Positions 17,739 to 26,710 are shown, counted from the first letter of the stretch. The stretch: DNA of 64,000 nucleotides from an uncultured Clostridia bacterium (GCA_944341075.1 CALVLV010000003.1:1-64000); one strand, 5' to 3'. Numbers and translations are program-made. Notes: a model not told the origin generated them from the sequence alone.

Positions 17739-17797
17739 AATTTATTCACTGCCTTATCCAATGTTTTTGCCCGTGCAAACTGCCACAATCGCGTACA

Positions 17798-17826
17798 ATA
17801 TTATCATATTTGCAAAATTATGTCAA
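17798..17826 (-). promoter_or_regulatory. Consensus promoter of the 79-residue gene
   Basis: On the minus strand TTGACA (17821-17826), 17-base spacer, TAATAT (17798-17803). The rest of the 17739-18067 gap shows nothing else besides the ylxM promoter. Confidence 0.8.
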
Positions 17827-18012
17827 CGTAACAGCCGTTTACGTCGGCGATCGCTCAATATTGTTAAAAAATAAATAGCGTTGCAAAAATATAACAGGAC
17901 ATTGCAATTCATTTTTTTCAACAAGCACCGTATGGGAGGTTGTGCGTCTTTCCCGACCGTCCGGTTTGTGATGTGTTCAATATTTTTTGTGTGCTTTGTC
18001 AAGTAAAAATGC

Positions 18013-18041
18013 TTGACATGTTTTGTTGCAAAGTTTATAAT
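18013..18041 (+). promoter_or_regulatory. Consensus promoter of ylxM-ffh
   Basis: TTGACA (18013-18018), 17-base spacer, TATAAT (18036-18041): a perfect match. Confidence 0.9.
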
Positions 18042-18067
18042 TATTGGTACACAGACGGAGGTGAGTT

Positions 18068-18481
18068 TTGGCAGACGTAAAGTTTTTGCGGCTGTGGGAT
18101 ATTTACTCGGCGCTTTTAACGCCCACCCAGCGCGAAATAACCGACATGTTTTTCAACCTTGACCTCACCGTGTCGGAGATTGCCGAGGCAAAGGGCATAT
18201 CCCGCCAGGGCGTGTCCGAATGCCTTGCCTCAAGCAAAAGGCAGCTTGAAGAGTACGAAAACAAGCTCGGCTTTTCGCGCCTTCTGCGCGAAGGCGACCT
18301 GCGCCTTTCGCTCATTTTAACAAAGGCGGGCCGCTGGGCAGAAGGTTTTGCCGCCGCCCATCCCGAATACGAGGGCGATATCGCCCTTCTCAAAGGCATT
18401 TTAAACGGCGACTATGCTTCCGCCGCCTCGCAGCTTGCAGGCGAGGCCGAGCGGATAGAAAATAACCAGAACAAGGGGTAA
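18068..18481 (+). CDS. ylxM: YlxM/p13-type SRP-associated helix-turn-helix protein
   Basis: A 137-residue protein of the YlxM family, encoded before ffh in most Bacillota and reported to modulate the signal recognition particle. The N-terminal half is a sigma-region-4-like helix-turn-helix (LTPTQREITDMFFNLDLTVSEIAEAKGISRQGVSECL). The start is TTG, chosen because GGAGGTGAG lies six bases before it and no ATG fits. It ends one base before the ffh start. Confidence 0.9.
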   Translation: MADVKFLRLWDIYSALLTPTQREITDMFFNLDLTVSEIAEAKGISRQGVSECLASSKRQLEEYENKLGFSRLLREGDLRLSLILTKAGRWAEGFAAAHPEYEGDIALLKGILNGDYASAASQLAGEAERIENNQNKG

Positions 18482-18482
18482 T

Positions 18483-19793
18483 ATGGGAGTTTTTTCCTCT
18501 CTTTCCGAAAGATTAAACCATATATTTTCCAAGCTTACAAAGCGCGGCAGGCTGACCGAGCTTGAAATCAAGACTGCCATGCGCGAAGTGCGCGTTGCGC
18601 TTTTAGAGGCCGACGTAAACATTCAGGTGGCAAAAAAATTCTGTGCGGACGTCTCTGAAAAGGCGCTCGGCCAGGAAATTTTAAAGAGCCTGAACCCTGC
18701 CCAGCAGGTGATCAAAATAGTCAACGACGAGCTCATTGCCCTGATGGGTTCCTCCAATTCCAAGCTTATAGTGGCAAGCAAGCCGCCCACGGTTATAATG
18801 ATGTGCGGCCTGCAGGGCGCGGGCAAGACCACGCTGTGCGGCAAACTTGCAGTTCTTTTAAAAAAGACCGGCAAGCGCCCCTTGCTTGTAGGGTGCGACA
18901 TATACCGCCCCGCAGCCATAAACCAGCTTAAGGTGGTCGGCCGCAACGCTGGCGCCGAAGTGTTTGAAAAGGGCACCCAGAACCCCGTAAAAACGGCAAA
19001 AGAGGCGGTGGAATATGCACGCTCGCAGGGCTACGACACCGTTATCATAGATACGGCGGGCAGGCTTGAAATAGACGAAAAGCTGATGCAGGAGCTTGAA
19101 GATATCTGCGCCGCAGTCGAAGTTTCTGAAATTCTGCTCACTGTAGACGCAATGATGGGCCAGGTTGCCGTAAACGTTGCCAAAACCTTCAACGAACGGC
19201 TGGAAATAACGGGCGTAATACTCACCAAGCTCGACGGCGATACGCGCGGCGGCGCCTGCCTTTCGATAAAGGCCGTAACAGGCAAACCAATAAAGTTCAT
19301 AGGTACGGGCGAAAAGCTGGGCGACCTGGAGCCGTTCTATCCCGACAGAATGGCCTCGCGCATACTCGGCATGGGCGACGTGCTCACCCTTATAGAAAAG
19401 GCGCAGCAGGCCGTCACCGAAGAGGACGCAAAAAAAATGCAGCAGAAGCTGCGCGAAAACTCGTTCACGCTTGAAGATTACCTCGTGCAGTTCGAAAGCA
19501 TGAAAAAGATGGGCGGGCTGCAGTCGGTCATGTCCATGATACCCGGCATGGGCGGCAAAGTTAAGCCCGAAGACCTTGACGAGAGCAAGATGGAGCGCAC
19601 CAAGGCCATAATCCTTTCCATGACAAAAAAGGAGAGGGAAGACCCCGTAATAATAAACGCCTCGCGCAAGCGCAGAATAGCCGCAGGCTCTGGCACGTCC
19701 GTTCAGGAAATAAACCAGCTTTTAAAGCAGTTCGATCAGGTAAAGGTAATTATGAAGCAGCTTAAGAGCGGGAAGCGCAGACTTCCATTCTAA
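18483..19793 (+). CDS. ffh: Signal recognition particle protein Ffh (SRP54)
   Basis: A 436-residue SRP GTPase that targets membrane and secreted proteins to the translocon. N domain (about 1-90), then the G domain with GLQGAGKTT (G1), DTAGRLEID (G3) and TKLDGDTRGG (G4), then the methionine-rich M domain (about 300-436; MKKMGGLQSVMSMIPGMGGK) that binds signal peptides and SRP RNA. Co-transcribed with ylxM. The SRP RNA gene is not in the window. Confidence 0.98.
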   Translation: MGVFSSLSERLNHIFSKLTKRGRLTELEIKTAMREVRVALLEADVNIQVAKKFCADVSEKALGQEILKSLNPAQQVIKIVNDELIALMGSSNSKLIVASKPPTVIMMCGLQGAGKTTLCGKLAVLLKKTGKRPLLVGCDIYRPAAINQLKVVGRNAGAEVFEKGTQNPVKTAKEAVEYARSQGYDTVIIDTAGRLEIDEKLMQELEDICAAVEVSEILLTVDAMMGQVAVNVAKTFNERLEITGVILTKLDGDTRGGACLSIKAVTGKPIKFIGTGEKLGDLEPFYPDRMASRILGMGDVLTLIEKAQQAVTEEDAKKMQQKLRENSFTLEDYLVQFESMKKMGGLQSVMSMIPGMGGKVKPEDLDESKMERTKAIILSMTKKEREDPVIINASRKRRIAAGSGTSVQEINQLLKQFDQVKVIMKQLKSGKRRLPF

Positions 19794-19803
19794 AATCGCA
19801 CGG

Positions 19804-19925
19804 CTTCATATATGCTTCGCATTATTTTGTCGCGCTTGCGGCTTCGTTCAGTCATGTACGTCAATGTACACTCCTTCACGACTTCCGCACGCTTCGCGTA
19901 CTGCTCGCATCTATGAACCCTTATC
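19804..19925 (+). repeat. 3'-flanking dispersed repeat, copy 2 (after ffh)
   Basis: It begins about 10 bases after the ffh stop, in the same orientation as copies 1 and 3. The hairpin here is TGTAC-GTCAAT-GTACA. Confidence 0.75.
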
Positions 19926-19991
19926 CTATTGAGTAAGATTTCTTGCACCTCCAAGGAATGATGTGCGTTTTGGCTGGGATAAGAAAAACAA

Positions 19992-20021
19992 TTGATTGCG
20001 GCATATTGCCGCTCCAATATA
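19992..20021 (+). promoter_or_regulatory. Palindrome-containing promoter candidate before rpsP
   Basis: TTGATT (19992-19997) directly abuts the palindrome GCGGCATATTGCCGC (19998-20012), with AATATA (20016-20021) at -10 spacing of 18. Confidence 0.5.
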
Positions 20022-20064
20022 AAAATCAAAAGAAAATTAAAATTTTTAAGGAGAAATTTTTAAT

Positions 20065-20364
20065 ATGGCAGTTAAAATGAGACTTACCAGAATGGGCGAC
20101 AAAAAGTCCCCCTTCTACCGCATCGTCGTAATAGACAGCAGAAAGGCGCGTTCGGGCGAATACATTGACAAGATCGGCTATGTTGACCCCCTCAAGAACC
20201 CCGCAGAAGTAAAGATAGACGTTGAAAAGGCCAAGGACTGGCTCTCCAAGGGCGTTCAGCCCACCGAAACGGTAAAAAGCTATCTTGTAAACGCCGGCGT
20301 TATTGAAAAGAGCGCAAAGCTTTCCGCCCCCAAGACAAACGATAAGAAAAAGAAGAAGGACTAA
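20065..20364 (+). CDS. rpsP: Small ribosomal subunit protein bS16
   Basis: A 99-residue S16 protein of the 30S subunit. Recognisable start VKMRLTRMGDKKSPFYRIVV, then the DKIGYVDPL strand and VDVEKAKDWLSKGVQPTETV-type helix. The C-terminus is a lysine-rich tail (KTNDKKKKKD), longer than in E. coli but common in Bacillota. The RBS AAGGAGAA is clear. It is followed by khpA 51 bases later. Confidence 0.98.
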   Translation: MAVKMRLTRMGDKKSPFYRIVVIDSRKARSGEYIDKIGYVDPLKNPAEVKIDVEKAKDWLSKGVQPTETVKSYLVNAGVIEKSAKLSAPKTNDKKKKKD

Positions 20365-20415
20365 TTTAGCCTGCGTTCCGCGCCCGCCGCTCAAAGGGCG
20401 CAAAGGGAGGATGAT

Positions 20416-20664
20416 ATGTTGGAACTCGTAAAATACGTGGTAGAGCAGTTTGCCGAACATAAAGACGCCATAGAATACAGGGAAGAGGAAAAGGAAAACA
20501 GCATTGAAATAACCGTTTTCCTTGAAGATTCCGATATGGGCAAGGTCATCGGCAAGCAGGGCAAAATAGCCAAGGCGCTGCGCACTTTAGTTAAGGCCGC
20601 AACGCCCAAGGGCGCCAAAAAGTATACCGTAGAGATAAAGGGCAAAGAGCCCGCCGCCGAATAA
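20416..20664 (+). CDS. khpA: KH-domain RNA-binding protein KhpA
   Basis: An 82-residue single KH-domain protein (YlqC/KhpA). The core GKVIGKQGKIAKALRTLVKAA carries the RNA-binding GxxG. In Bacillota it pairs with KhpB/Jag and affects cell shape and small-RNA biology. It sits between rpsP and rimM, its usual place. RBS GGGAGGA. A terminator follows. Confidence 0.95.
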   Translation: MLELVKYVVEQFAEHKDAIEYREEEKENSIEITVFLEDSDMGKVIGKQGKIAKALRTLVKAATPKGAKKYTVEIKGKEPAAE

Positions 20665-20714
20665 GCCGTTTGCTTTTTTGTGTGTTTATCGCGGTATATC
20701 CCCGCATGAATTTT

Positions 20715-20745
20715 AAGCCGTGCCCTATCCGTGCACGGCTTTTTG
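20715..20745 (+). terminator. Terminator after khpA
   Basis: A 9-bp stem AAGCCGTGC/GCACGGCTT with TTTT at its 3' side. It separates rpsP-khpA from rimM-trmD. Confidence 0.75.
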
Positions 20746-20816
20746 CGGTTTTACGCGACGCTTATGCATAAGTGCGCAGTAAAATAATTACGAAAAAAAT
20801 TTACTAAAAGGTAGCT

Positions 20817-21317
20817 ATGCAGAAATATTTAACGATCGGCACCGTGCTCAAGCCACAGGGCATACGCGGCGAAATAAAGGTGATGCCCTACACGGACTAT
20901 GCCGAGGACATGAAAGATTTTACCTGCGTCAGCATAGGCGGAACGCAATATAAAGTGCTTGCGTGCAGGGTGGCGGGCGGATATGCTTACCTTACGTTGC
21001 GCGGCGTGGCAGACAGGAACGCCGCCGAACTTCTGCGCGGCAAAGACGTGCTTGTAGACCGCGAAGAGGCGCCCGAACTGCCCGAAGGCAGGGTGTATAT
21101 CGCCGACGTGATAGGTTGCGCGCTCGTAACCGAACAGGGAGAAAAGTTGGGCGAGGTGTTAGACGTGACCCCCGCCCGCACGGACATATACACCGTGCTT
21201 ATCGGCGGAAAGCAGGTAATGTTTGCCGCCGCCGATGGCGTAATAATCTCTGTAGACGTGCATGGCGGTACGGTTACGGTAAACAAAGAGCGGTTTGAAC
21301 AGGTCGCCACTCTCTGA
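20817..21317 (+). CDS. rimM: Ribosome maturation factor RimM
   Basis: A 166-residue 30S maturation factor. The N-terminal RimM domain begins IGTVLKPQGIRGEIKVMPYTD. The C-terminal PRC-barrel is at about 90-160 (DVIGCALVTEQGEKLGEVLDV). It binds S19 and helps mature the 30S head. The start ATG has an AAGGTAG site. TrmD follows after 34 bases. Confidence 0.95.
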   Translation: MQKYLTIGTVLKPQGIRGEIKVMPYTDYAEDMKDFTCVSIGGTQYKVLACRVAGGYAYLTLRGVADRNAAELLRGKDVLVDREEAPELPEGRVYIADVIGCALVTEQGEKLGEVLDVTPARTDIYTVLIGGKQVMFAAADGVIISVDVHGGTVTVNKERFEQVATL

Positions 21318-21351
21318 CGCCCATGCCGCATGATAATTTGGTAATTGACCC

Positions 21352-22017
21352 ATGAATATCACCGTTTTAACGCTTTTTCCTGAAATGTTTGCACCCCTTA
21401 AAGAGAGTATTCTGGGCCGTGCGCAGCAGGGCGGAAAATTGAATATAAACGTAGTAAACATACGCGACTATGCCCAAAACAAGCACCTCAAGTGCGACGA
21501 CTACCCCTTCGGCGGCGGCGCGGGCATGGTAATGATGCCCCAGCCCATAGGCTCCGCCATAGAGGCGGTCGACCCCGAACACAGGGCGCACCGCATATTC
21601 ATGTCGCCGCGTGGCAAAACGTTCTGCCAGCGCAGGGCGGTGGAGCTCGCCTCCCTTTCCGACCTCTTAATTCTGTGCGGCCACTACGAGGGCGTAGACC
21701 AGCGCGTGATAGATATGTTTATAGATGAGGAACTCTCTATAGGCGACTATGTGCTCACCGGCGGCGAACTGCCTGCCATGGTAGTGTGCGACTGTGTAGC
21801 AAGGTATGTAGACGGCGTGATCTCCGGCGAAAGCCTGCGCGACGAAAGTTTTTCGGCGGGGCTTCTGGAGTATCCTCAGTATACCCGCCCCGCGGTTTAT
21901 AAGGGCGTTTCCGTGCCGGAGGTGCTTTTAAGCGGCAACCACGGCGAAGTGGAAAAGTGGCGGCGCGAACAGTCGCTTGCCATAACCCGCAAAAACCGCC
22001 CCGATATGCTTAAATAG
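21352..22017 (+). CDS. trmD: tRNA (guanine-N1-)-methyltransferase TrmD
   Basis: A 221-residue SPOUT methyltransferase making m1G37 in tRNA, which prevents +1 frameshifting. Visible: VLTLFPEMF start, FGGGAGMVMMPQPI, LCGHYEGVDQRVID and the knotted SAM site SIGDYVLTGGELPAMV, with RPAVYKG near the end. The family is often 230-250 residues; this copy is short at the C-terminus. The ribosome site is weak. Probably coupled to rimM. Confidence 0.97.
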   Translation: MNITVLTLFPEMFAPLKESILGRAQQGGKLNINVVNIRDYAQNKHLKCDDYPFGGGAGMVMMPQPIGSAIEAVDPEHRAHRIFMSPRGKTFCQRRAVELASLSDLLILCGHYEGVDQRVIDMFIDEELSIGDYVLTGGELPAMVVCDCVARYVDGVISGESLRDESFSAGLLEYPQYTRPAVYKGVSVPEVLLSGNHGEVEKWRREQSLAITRKNRPDMLK

Positions 22018-22103
22018 ATTTCTGCCTCATTGGCAATAATATAATTTCACGTAATTTCACGTGTGCAAATAATTAATGCTTTAATAATTTGCAAATAATT
22101 AAT

Positions 22104-22280
22104 GTTTCAAGCAGGGTTTCCCTGCGCAGAAAGACCCAATTTGCGCATACCTGCGCCTGAGCGGAGTGAATTGCCGCGATTGAATAAACGAGGGCAAGAA
22201 CAAATCGCGGCAAGAGAGGCAGAGCCTTTCAGCTCACGGAAATTATCGTGCGCGGCCCGCGCGAGAATTTCGTGAAGGAG
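22104..22280 (+). repeat. Structured dispersed element, copy B (leader of rbgA)
   Basis: Same plan as copies A and C: GCAGGG/CCCTGC (22111-22125), GCGCA/TGCGC (22143-22156), TTGCCGCGATT/AATCGCGGCAA (22171-22213), AGGC/GCCT (22217-22227) and a CACG...CGTG long arm to about 22274. An AAGGAG ribosome site follows the last stem at once, 9-10 bases before the rbgA ATG, so the element is part of the rbgA leader. Confidence 0.75.
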
Positions 22281-22288
22281 TTATATTT

Positions 22289-23143
22289 ATGAAAATCATT
22301 CAATGGTTTCCCGGCCATATGACAAAGGCAATGCGCATGATGCAGGAAAACGCCGCCCTGTGCGACGGCGCCATAATAGTGCTCGACGCGCGCTGCCCGG
22401 CCTCATCGTTCAATGCAAAACTTAAAAAGGTTTTTGCCGGCAAGCCCGTGTTGTATGTGCTCAACAAGGCCGACCTTTCCGACCGCGCCGAAGCGTTTGT
22501 CCGCATTATAAAGTCGGCAGGCGGCTCGGCAGTCGCGCTCAACGCCACGGTCAGCGGGTGCCGCCGCACTCTTATGCAGGCATGCGAAGATATCGTGCGC
22601 GAAAAGCTTGAGCGCGCCCGTTCAAAGGGGTACGAACGCACCTTCCGCTTTATGGTGCTCGGCGTGCCCAACACGGGCAAGAGCACTGTAATAAACCTTC
22701 TTTCGGGCGCAAAGCGCACGGTAACGGGCAACAAGGCGGGCGTAACGCGCGGCAAGCAGTGGATCCGCCTTGAAGGGTTCGAGCTTCTGGATACACCCGG
22801 CACCATGCCGCCCGCGTTCGAAAATCAGACCTTTGCCCGCCGCCTGGCGTATGTCGGCAGCATAAACGACGACATACTTGACTTCGACGACCTCGCCATC
22901 GCGCTGCTTGCAGATATGGCGGAAAAATATCCCGAACGGCTCGAAGAACGCTACGGCATTACCGATTTTTCTTCTGGAATAGATATGCTCAACGCCGTGT
23001 GCACACGCCGCGGCTTTGTGCTCCGCGGCGGCGACTTCGACTACGACCGCGCGTGCAGGGCGGTGGTGGACGACCTGCGCAAGGGCAGGCTGGGCAGGAT
23101 AGCGTTGGACAGCGAAGATGAAGTTGCCGCAACGGCATTTTAA
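22289..23143 (+). CDS. rbgA: Ribosome biogenesis GTPase RbgA (YlqF)
   Basis: A 284-residue circularly permuted GTPase that helps late 50S assembly. Motif order is diagnostic: G4 NKADL near 60 comes first, then G1 GVPNTGKST near 130 and G3 DTPGTM near 170. The start IIQWFPGHMTKAMR is classic for YlqF. The C-terminal RNA-binding domain is present. The end overlaps the next gene if rnhB starts at 23118. The leader carries structured element B. Confidence 0.97.
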   Translation: MKIIQWFPGHMTKAMRMMQENAALCDGAIIVLDARCPASSFNAKLKKVFAGKPVLYVLNKADLSDRAEAFVRIIKSAGGSAVALNATVSGCRRTLMQACEDIVREKLERARSKGYERTFRFMVLGVPNTGKSTVINLLSGAKRTVTGNKAGVTRGKQWIRLEGFELLDTPGTMPPAFENQTFARRLAYVGSINDDILDFDDLAIALLADMAEKYPERLEERYGITDFSSGIDMLNAVCTRRGFVLRGGDFDYDRACRAVVDDLRKGRLGRIALDSEDEVAATAF

Positions 23144-23759
23144 GTGCGCCATGAAAGAACTGGTTGAAAAGTTGCGGATAGAAGAAGGCATTGCCGCGCA
23201 GGGGTATCCTCTGGTGTGCGGCGTGGACGAGGTTGGCCGCGGCCCGCTTGCAGGCCCTGTGGTGTGCGCGGCAGTCATAATGCCCCGCTCCGACATAATA
23301 GACGGCGTAGACGACAGCAAAAAGCTCACCGCCAAAAGGCGTGAAAAGCTTGCCTCTCTCATACGCGAAAAGGCAATTGCCTACGCAATATGCCGCATCG
23401 AACCGCAGATAATAGACGAAATAAACATTCTTCAGGCCACACGGCTGTGCATGAAAAACGCCGTTGAAAGCCTTTCGGTGCGCCCCGACTTTGTGCTCAC
23501 CGACGGCAACATGACGCTGGACATAACAATCCCGCAAAAAAGCGTTATAGGCGGCGACGCAAAGTGCTACAGCATAGGCGCGGCATCCATCCTTGCAAAG
23601 GTGTACAGGGACGGGCTGATGGATGAATACGATGTTCAATACCCCGGCTACGGCTTTGCAAGCAACAAGGGCTACGGGTCGGCGGCGCACATCGCCGCCA
23701 TAAAAGAGCGCGGAATATGCCCCATTCACCGCAGGAGTTTTACAAAAAAATGGGTATAA
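23118..23759 (+). CDS. rnhB: Ribonuclease HII
   Basis: A 213-residue type 2 RNase H that cuts RNA in RNA-DNA hybrids. It has CGVDEVGRGPLAGPV with catalytic Asp-Glu, DDSKKLTAKRRE, TDGN with a catalytic Asp, and IGAASILAKVYRD. Two starts are possible: 23118 (overlaps rbgA by 26 bases, weak GCGAAG site) or ATG at 23151 (no ribosome site). The catalytic region is the same in both cases. Confidence 0.95.
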   Translation: MKLPQRHFKCAMKELVEKLRIEEGIAAQGYPLVCGVDEVGRGPLAGPVVCAAVIMPRSDIIDGVDDSKKLTAKRREKLASLIREKAIAYAICRIEPQIIDEINILQATRLCMKNAVESLSVRPDFVLTDGNMTLDITIPQKSVIGGDAKCYSIGAASILAKVYRDGLMDEYDVQYPGYGFASNKGYGSAAHIAAIKERGICPIHRRSFTKKWV

Positions 23760-24175
23760 TTCAAAGGTTGTTTTGTCGCGCAGGCGCAAAAGAGTGCGCG
23801 GCCGAAGGGCAGGCGGACGGCGGGCAGTCAAAAAAATACAACAGGGCAAAGGGCGCCCGCGGCGAAAGGCTGGCGGTAAAATATCTGAAAGGGCAGGGCT
23901 ACAAAATTTTAAAGCGCAACTGGCGCAACCCGTTCGGAGAAGTGGATATCATTGCCTCGCTCGGCGACACCGTCGCATTCATAGAGGTAAAGCTGCGCAC
24001 GTCGGACGACTTCGGCACCCCGTCGCAGGCGGTAAACAGTGCACGCATGCGGCGGTACATAAACGCGGCGCGCTGCTACTTTTCGGGCAGGGAGATGGAC
24101 TGCACCGTCCGCTTCGACATAATCGAGGTGGAGGGCGGCAAAGTAAACCACATAATCTCGGCTTTCGAGGCCTGA
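23750..24175 (+). CDS. YraN-family (UPF0102) endonuclease-like protein
   Basis: A 141-residue protein. Residues about 28-141 form the UPF0102 domain, a Holliday-junction-resolvase-like fold: GARGERLAVKYLKGQGYKIL, then NPFGEVDIIA and FIEVKLR, which are the acidic metal-binding positions. It is usually encoded next to rnhB, as here, and its role is unsettled. Start at 23750 uses GGAG about 12 bases upstream; an earlier ATG at 23717 would overlap rnhB more deeply. Confidence 0.85.
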   Translation: MGIIQRLFCRAGAKECAAEGQADGGQSKKYNRAKGARGERLAVKYLKGQGYKILKRNWRNPFGEVDIIASLGDTVAFIEVKLRTSDDFGTPSQAVNSARMRRYINAARCYFSGREMDCTVRFDIIEVEGGKVNHIISAFEA

Positions 24176-24312
24176 ACCCCGCGCAGTTTTTCGTCCATTC
24201 CATATTATATGGAATAAGCTTGCACTTCTGCGGCAATTTTAGCGCGTGCGGCAGATTTTGCATGCAATAAGGGCGTGTGTCGCAATTTTCACAAAACTGT
24301 GCCCCAAATCGC

Positions 24313-24341
24313 TTGATTTTTTTTGCGGGCTTTGGTAGAAT
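24313..24341 (+). promoter_or_regulatory. Promoter of rplS
   Basis: TTGATT (24313-24318), 17-base spacer, TAGAAT (24336-24341). The leader of about 80 bases is foldable; L19 leaders are often autoregulatory, but I cannot confirm one here. Confidence 0.75.
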
Positions 24342-24428
24342 ACAAAACGTACTTTGAAAAATTCAGGGCGGGCCTCTGCGGCAGGCGCAACAAAAGCACC
24401 GCATGCACGTCTTTCAGGAGGATCAGAA

Positions 24429-24773
24429 ATGAAGGGTCTTATCGAGGCAATCGAAAAAGAAGGCATGAAGGAAAACGTACCCGCATTCAACGTTGGCGAC
24501 ACTGTAAGGGTGGGCTTCAAGGTTATAGAAGGCACCAAGGAGAGGATCCAGAACTTTGAAGGCGTAGTAATCGCCAAAAAGCACGGCGGCATAAGGGAGA
24601 GCTTCACCGTAAGAAGGCTTTCCTTCGGCGTCGGCGTTGAAAGGACTTTCCCCGTTCATTCCCCCAAGATTGCGTCTATCACCGTGGTTAAGCGCGGCAA
24701 GGTAAGAAGGGCTAAGCTCTACTATCTGCGCGGGCTCACCGGTAAGGCGGCTAAAATTCAGGAAATTAAATAA
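24429..24773 (+). CDS. rplS: Large ribosomal subunit protein bL19
   Basis: A 114-residue L19 protein at the 30S-50S interface. Family landmarks are [52 protein letters not shown] and the end [18 protein letters not shown]. The start at 24429 has the strong AGGAGGATC site; the frame is open further up but unsupported. A terminator follows 7 bases after the stop. Confidence 0.98.
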   Translation: MKGLIEAIEKEGMKENVPAFNVGDTVRVGFKVIEGTKERIQNFEGVVIAKKHGGIRESFTVRRLSFGVGVERTFPVHSPKIASITVVKRGKVRRAKLYYLRGLTGKAAKIQEIK

Positions 24774-24779
24774 GTTGGA

Positions 24780-24810
24780 AAAGAACCTGTTTTCAGGTTC
24801 TTTTTTCTTT
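24780..24810 (+). terminator. Terminator of rplS
   Basis: Stem AAAGAACCTG/CAGGTTCTTT with a four-base loop and a TTTTTT tail. Confidence 0.9.
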
Positions 24811-24836
24811 TACAGTAAAACAGGTTTTTACAAATG

Positions 24837-25050
24837 GTGTCATTTCGACCAAGCACGCCAAAGGCGGGCGCGTGGAGAAATCTCTTTGCCTGCATTATAG
24901 CATCCTTTATTAAGTGATGTGCCTTGCACAGGCGTATGCGGGAGCAATGCAGAGGGATTTTTTGAGATTTCTCCGCTTCGCTCACTTCGTTCGCTACGGT
25001 CGAAATGACGACAGAGTGTCGCCGGTTGCGCCTACTCGCGCGCGTCAATG
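24837..25050. repeat. Palindromic dispersed repeat (GTCATTTCGACC type)
   Basis: It starts with GTCATTTCGACC and the arms GGAGAAATCTC, and returns through GAGATTTCTCC and GGTCGAAATGAC, forming a long imperfect palindrome. A CGCGCGTCAATGA tail is shared with the regions 5' of structured copies A and C. It fills most of the 24811-25183 gap, which has no gene. This type of repeat is widespread in bacteria and may be a MITE-like element. Confidence 0.65.
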
Positions 25051-25101
25051 ACAGATAATTAATAATACGTTTTTTGTGAACACCTTATTTGTCTGCCGGC
25101 G

Positions 25102-25130
25102 TTAAAAACGGTAAATATTTGTGCTATAAT
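25102..25130 (+). promoter_or_regulatory. Promoter of comM-dprA
   Basis: TTAAAA (25102-25107), 17-base spacer, extended -10 TGcTATAAT ending at 25130. Confidence 0.7.
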
Positions 25131-25183
25131 CATACATGCGGCAATGGCCGCATGCGGTTTTACAAAGGGGGAAAGGTATACAA

Positions 25184-26710
25184 ATGCTTTCAAAAGTAAT
25201 AAGTTTTGCCCTTCACGGCCTTGAGGGCGTTCCCGTAGAGGTGGAAACGGACATCAACAAGGGCATGGTCGCCTACGACCTTGTCGGCCTTCCGGATGCC
25301 GCCGTAAAGGAGAGCAAGGAGCGCGTGCGCTCGGCGGTAAAAAACAGCGTGATGCGCTTTCCCGTAAGCAAAATAACGGTAAACCTTGCCCCCGCAGATA
25401 TAAAAAAGGAGGGCTCGCACTACGATCTGCCCATCGCCGTAAGCATACTCAAGGCAAGCGATCAGCTGCCGTACAACACAGACGGCATTGTGTTTTTGGG
25501 CGAACTTGCCTTAGACGGCGCCCTGCGCGCGGTAACGGGTATGCTGCCCATGCTTATATCGGCAAAGGCGCGCGGCTTTACCCGCTTTGTGGTGCCTGCC
25601 GCCAACGCCAACGAGGCAAGCTTTATAGAGGGGTGCGAAGTTTACGCTCTTAAAAACCTGAAAGAGGTGGTGGCGTTTTTATCGGGCGAGGAGGAGTTCA
25701 GTCCCGTTGCCCACCGCAGCTACGAAAGCGTAAAGCGCGAGCGTCGTTACGACGCCGACCTTTCGTTTGTAAAGGGCCAGCGCGTGGCAAAGCGCGCGCT
25801 GGAGATAGCCGCCGCGGGCGGGCACAACATATTGCTCGTAGGCCCTCCCGGCACGGGCAAGACAATGCTTGCGCGCTGCATACCCACTATAATGCCGGAC
25901 ATGACCTTTGAAGAGGCGCTTGAAGTTACAAAAATACACTCCGTGGCGGGCGAACTTTCCGAAGAGGGCATAGTAACGCTGCGCCCCTTCCGCACGCCCC
26001 ACCACACGGCAACCACCGTGTCGCTGTGCGGCGGAGGCAACAACAGGGTGCGCCCCGGCGAAATTTCAAAGGCGCACAACGGCGTGCTGTTTTTGGACGA
26101 GCTGCCCGAATATTCCCGTTCGGCGCTTGAATCTCTCCGCCAGCCGCTTGAAGACAGGCAGATAACCGTAACGCGTGCGGGCGGCGCGGCCACATTCCCC
26201 GCCGACTTTATGCTGTGCGCCAGCATGAACCCCTGCCCGTGCGGCAACTACGGCTCGGCAGAGCTGGTATGCACCTGTACGCCCGCGCAGATAAAGCGCT
26301 ACCGCGCAAAGATATCCGGCCCGCTTTTAGACAGGATAGACCTGCAGGTAGAGGTGGACTCGGTAAAATACGACGACCTGATATCCGACGGCGCCGAAGA
26401 GAGCAGCGCCGCCGTAAAGGCCAGGGTAGAGGCCGCCCGCGCCGTCCAGCGCGAACGTTTTGCGGGCGAGGGCGTGCGCAACAACGCCAACATGGGCGAA
26501 CGGCAGATAAAAAAGTACTGCCGCCTTTCCGCCGAGTGCGAAGGCGTGCTGAGGAACGCCTTTGAAAGCCTACACCTTTCGGCGCGCGCCCGCTCAAGGA
26601 TAATCAAGGTGGCGCGCACCATAGCCGACCTGGACTTTTCTGCCGATATTCAGCCCAGGCACATATTAGAGGCGGCATCCTACCGCAGTTTCGACGGTAA
26701 CGCTATATGA
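25184..26710 (+). CDS. comM: ComM/YifB-family Mg-chelatase-like AAA+ ATPase
   Basis: A 508-residue protein. The N-terminal domain (about 1-165; GLPDAAVKESKERVRSA) resembles Lon-type S5 folds. The AAA+ module has Walker A GPPGTGKTM near 218, Walker B VLFLDELPE and sensor ASMNPCPCGNYG. The C-terminus is the Mg-chelatase lid. ComM is a hexameric helicase promoting branch migration during natural transformation. Start at 25184 has a GGGGGAAAGG site. It overlaps dprA by four bases, consistent with a DNA-uptake role. Confidence 0.95.
   Translation: MLSKVISFALHGLEGVPVEVETDINKGMVAYDLVGLPDAAVKESKERVRSAVKNSVMRFPVSKITVNLAPADIKKEGSHYDLPIAVSILKASDQLPYNTDGIVFLGELALDGALRAVTGMLPMLISAKARGFTRFVVPAANANEASFIEGCEVYALKNLKEVVAFLSGEEEFSPVAHRSYESVKRERRYDADLSFVKGQRVAKRALEIAAAGGHNILLVGPPGTGKTMLARCIPTIMPDMTFEEALEVTKIHSVAGELSEEGIVTLRPFRTPHHTATTVSLCGGGNNRVRPGEISKAHNGVLFLDELPEYSRSALESLRQPLEDRQITVTRAGGAATFPADFMLCASMNPCPCGNYGSAELVCTCTPAQIKRYRAKISGPLLDRIDLQVEVDSVKYDDLISDGAEESSAAVKARVEAARAVQRERFAGEGVRNNANMGERQIKKYCRLSAECEGVLRNAFESLHLSARARSRIIKVARTIADLDFSADIQPRHILEAASYRSFDGNAI

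Noticed and set aside
24837..25050. Insertion sequence
   Set aside because: It has palindromic arms but no transposase frame; better described as a MITE-like repeat.
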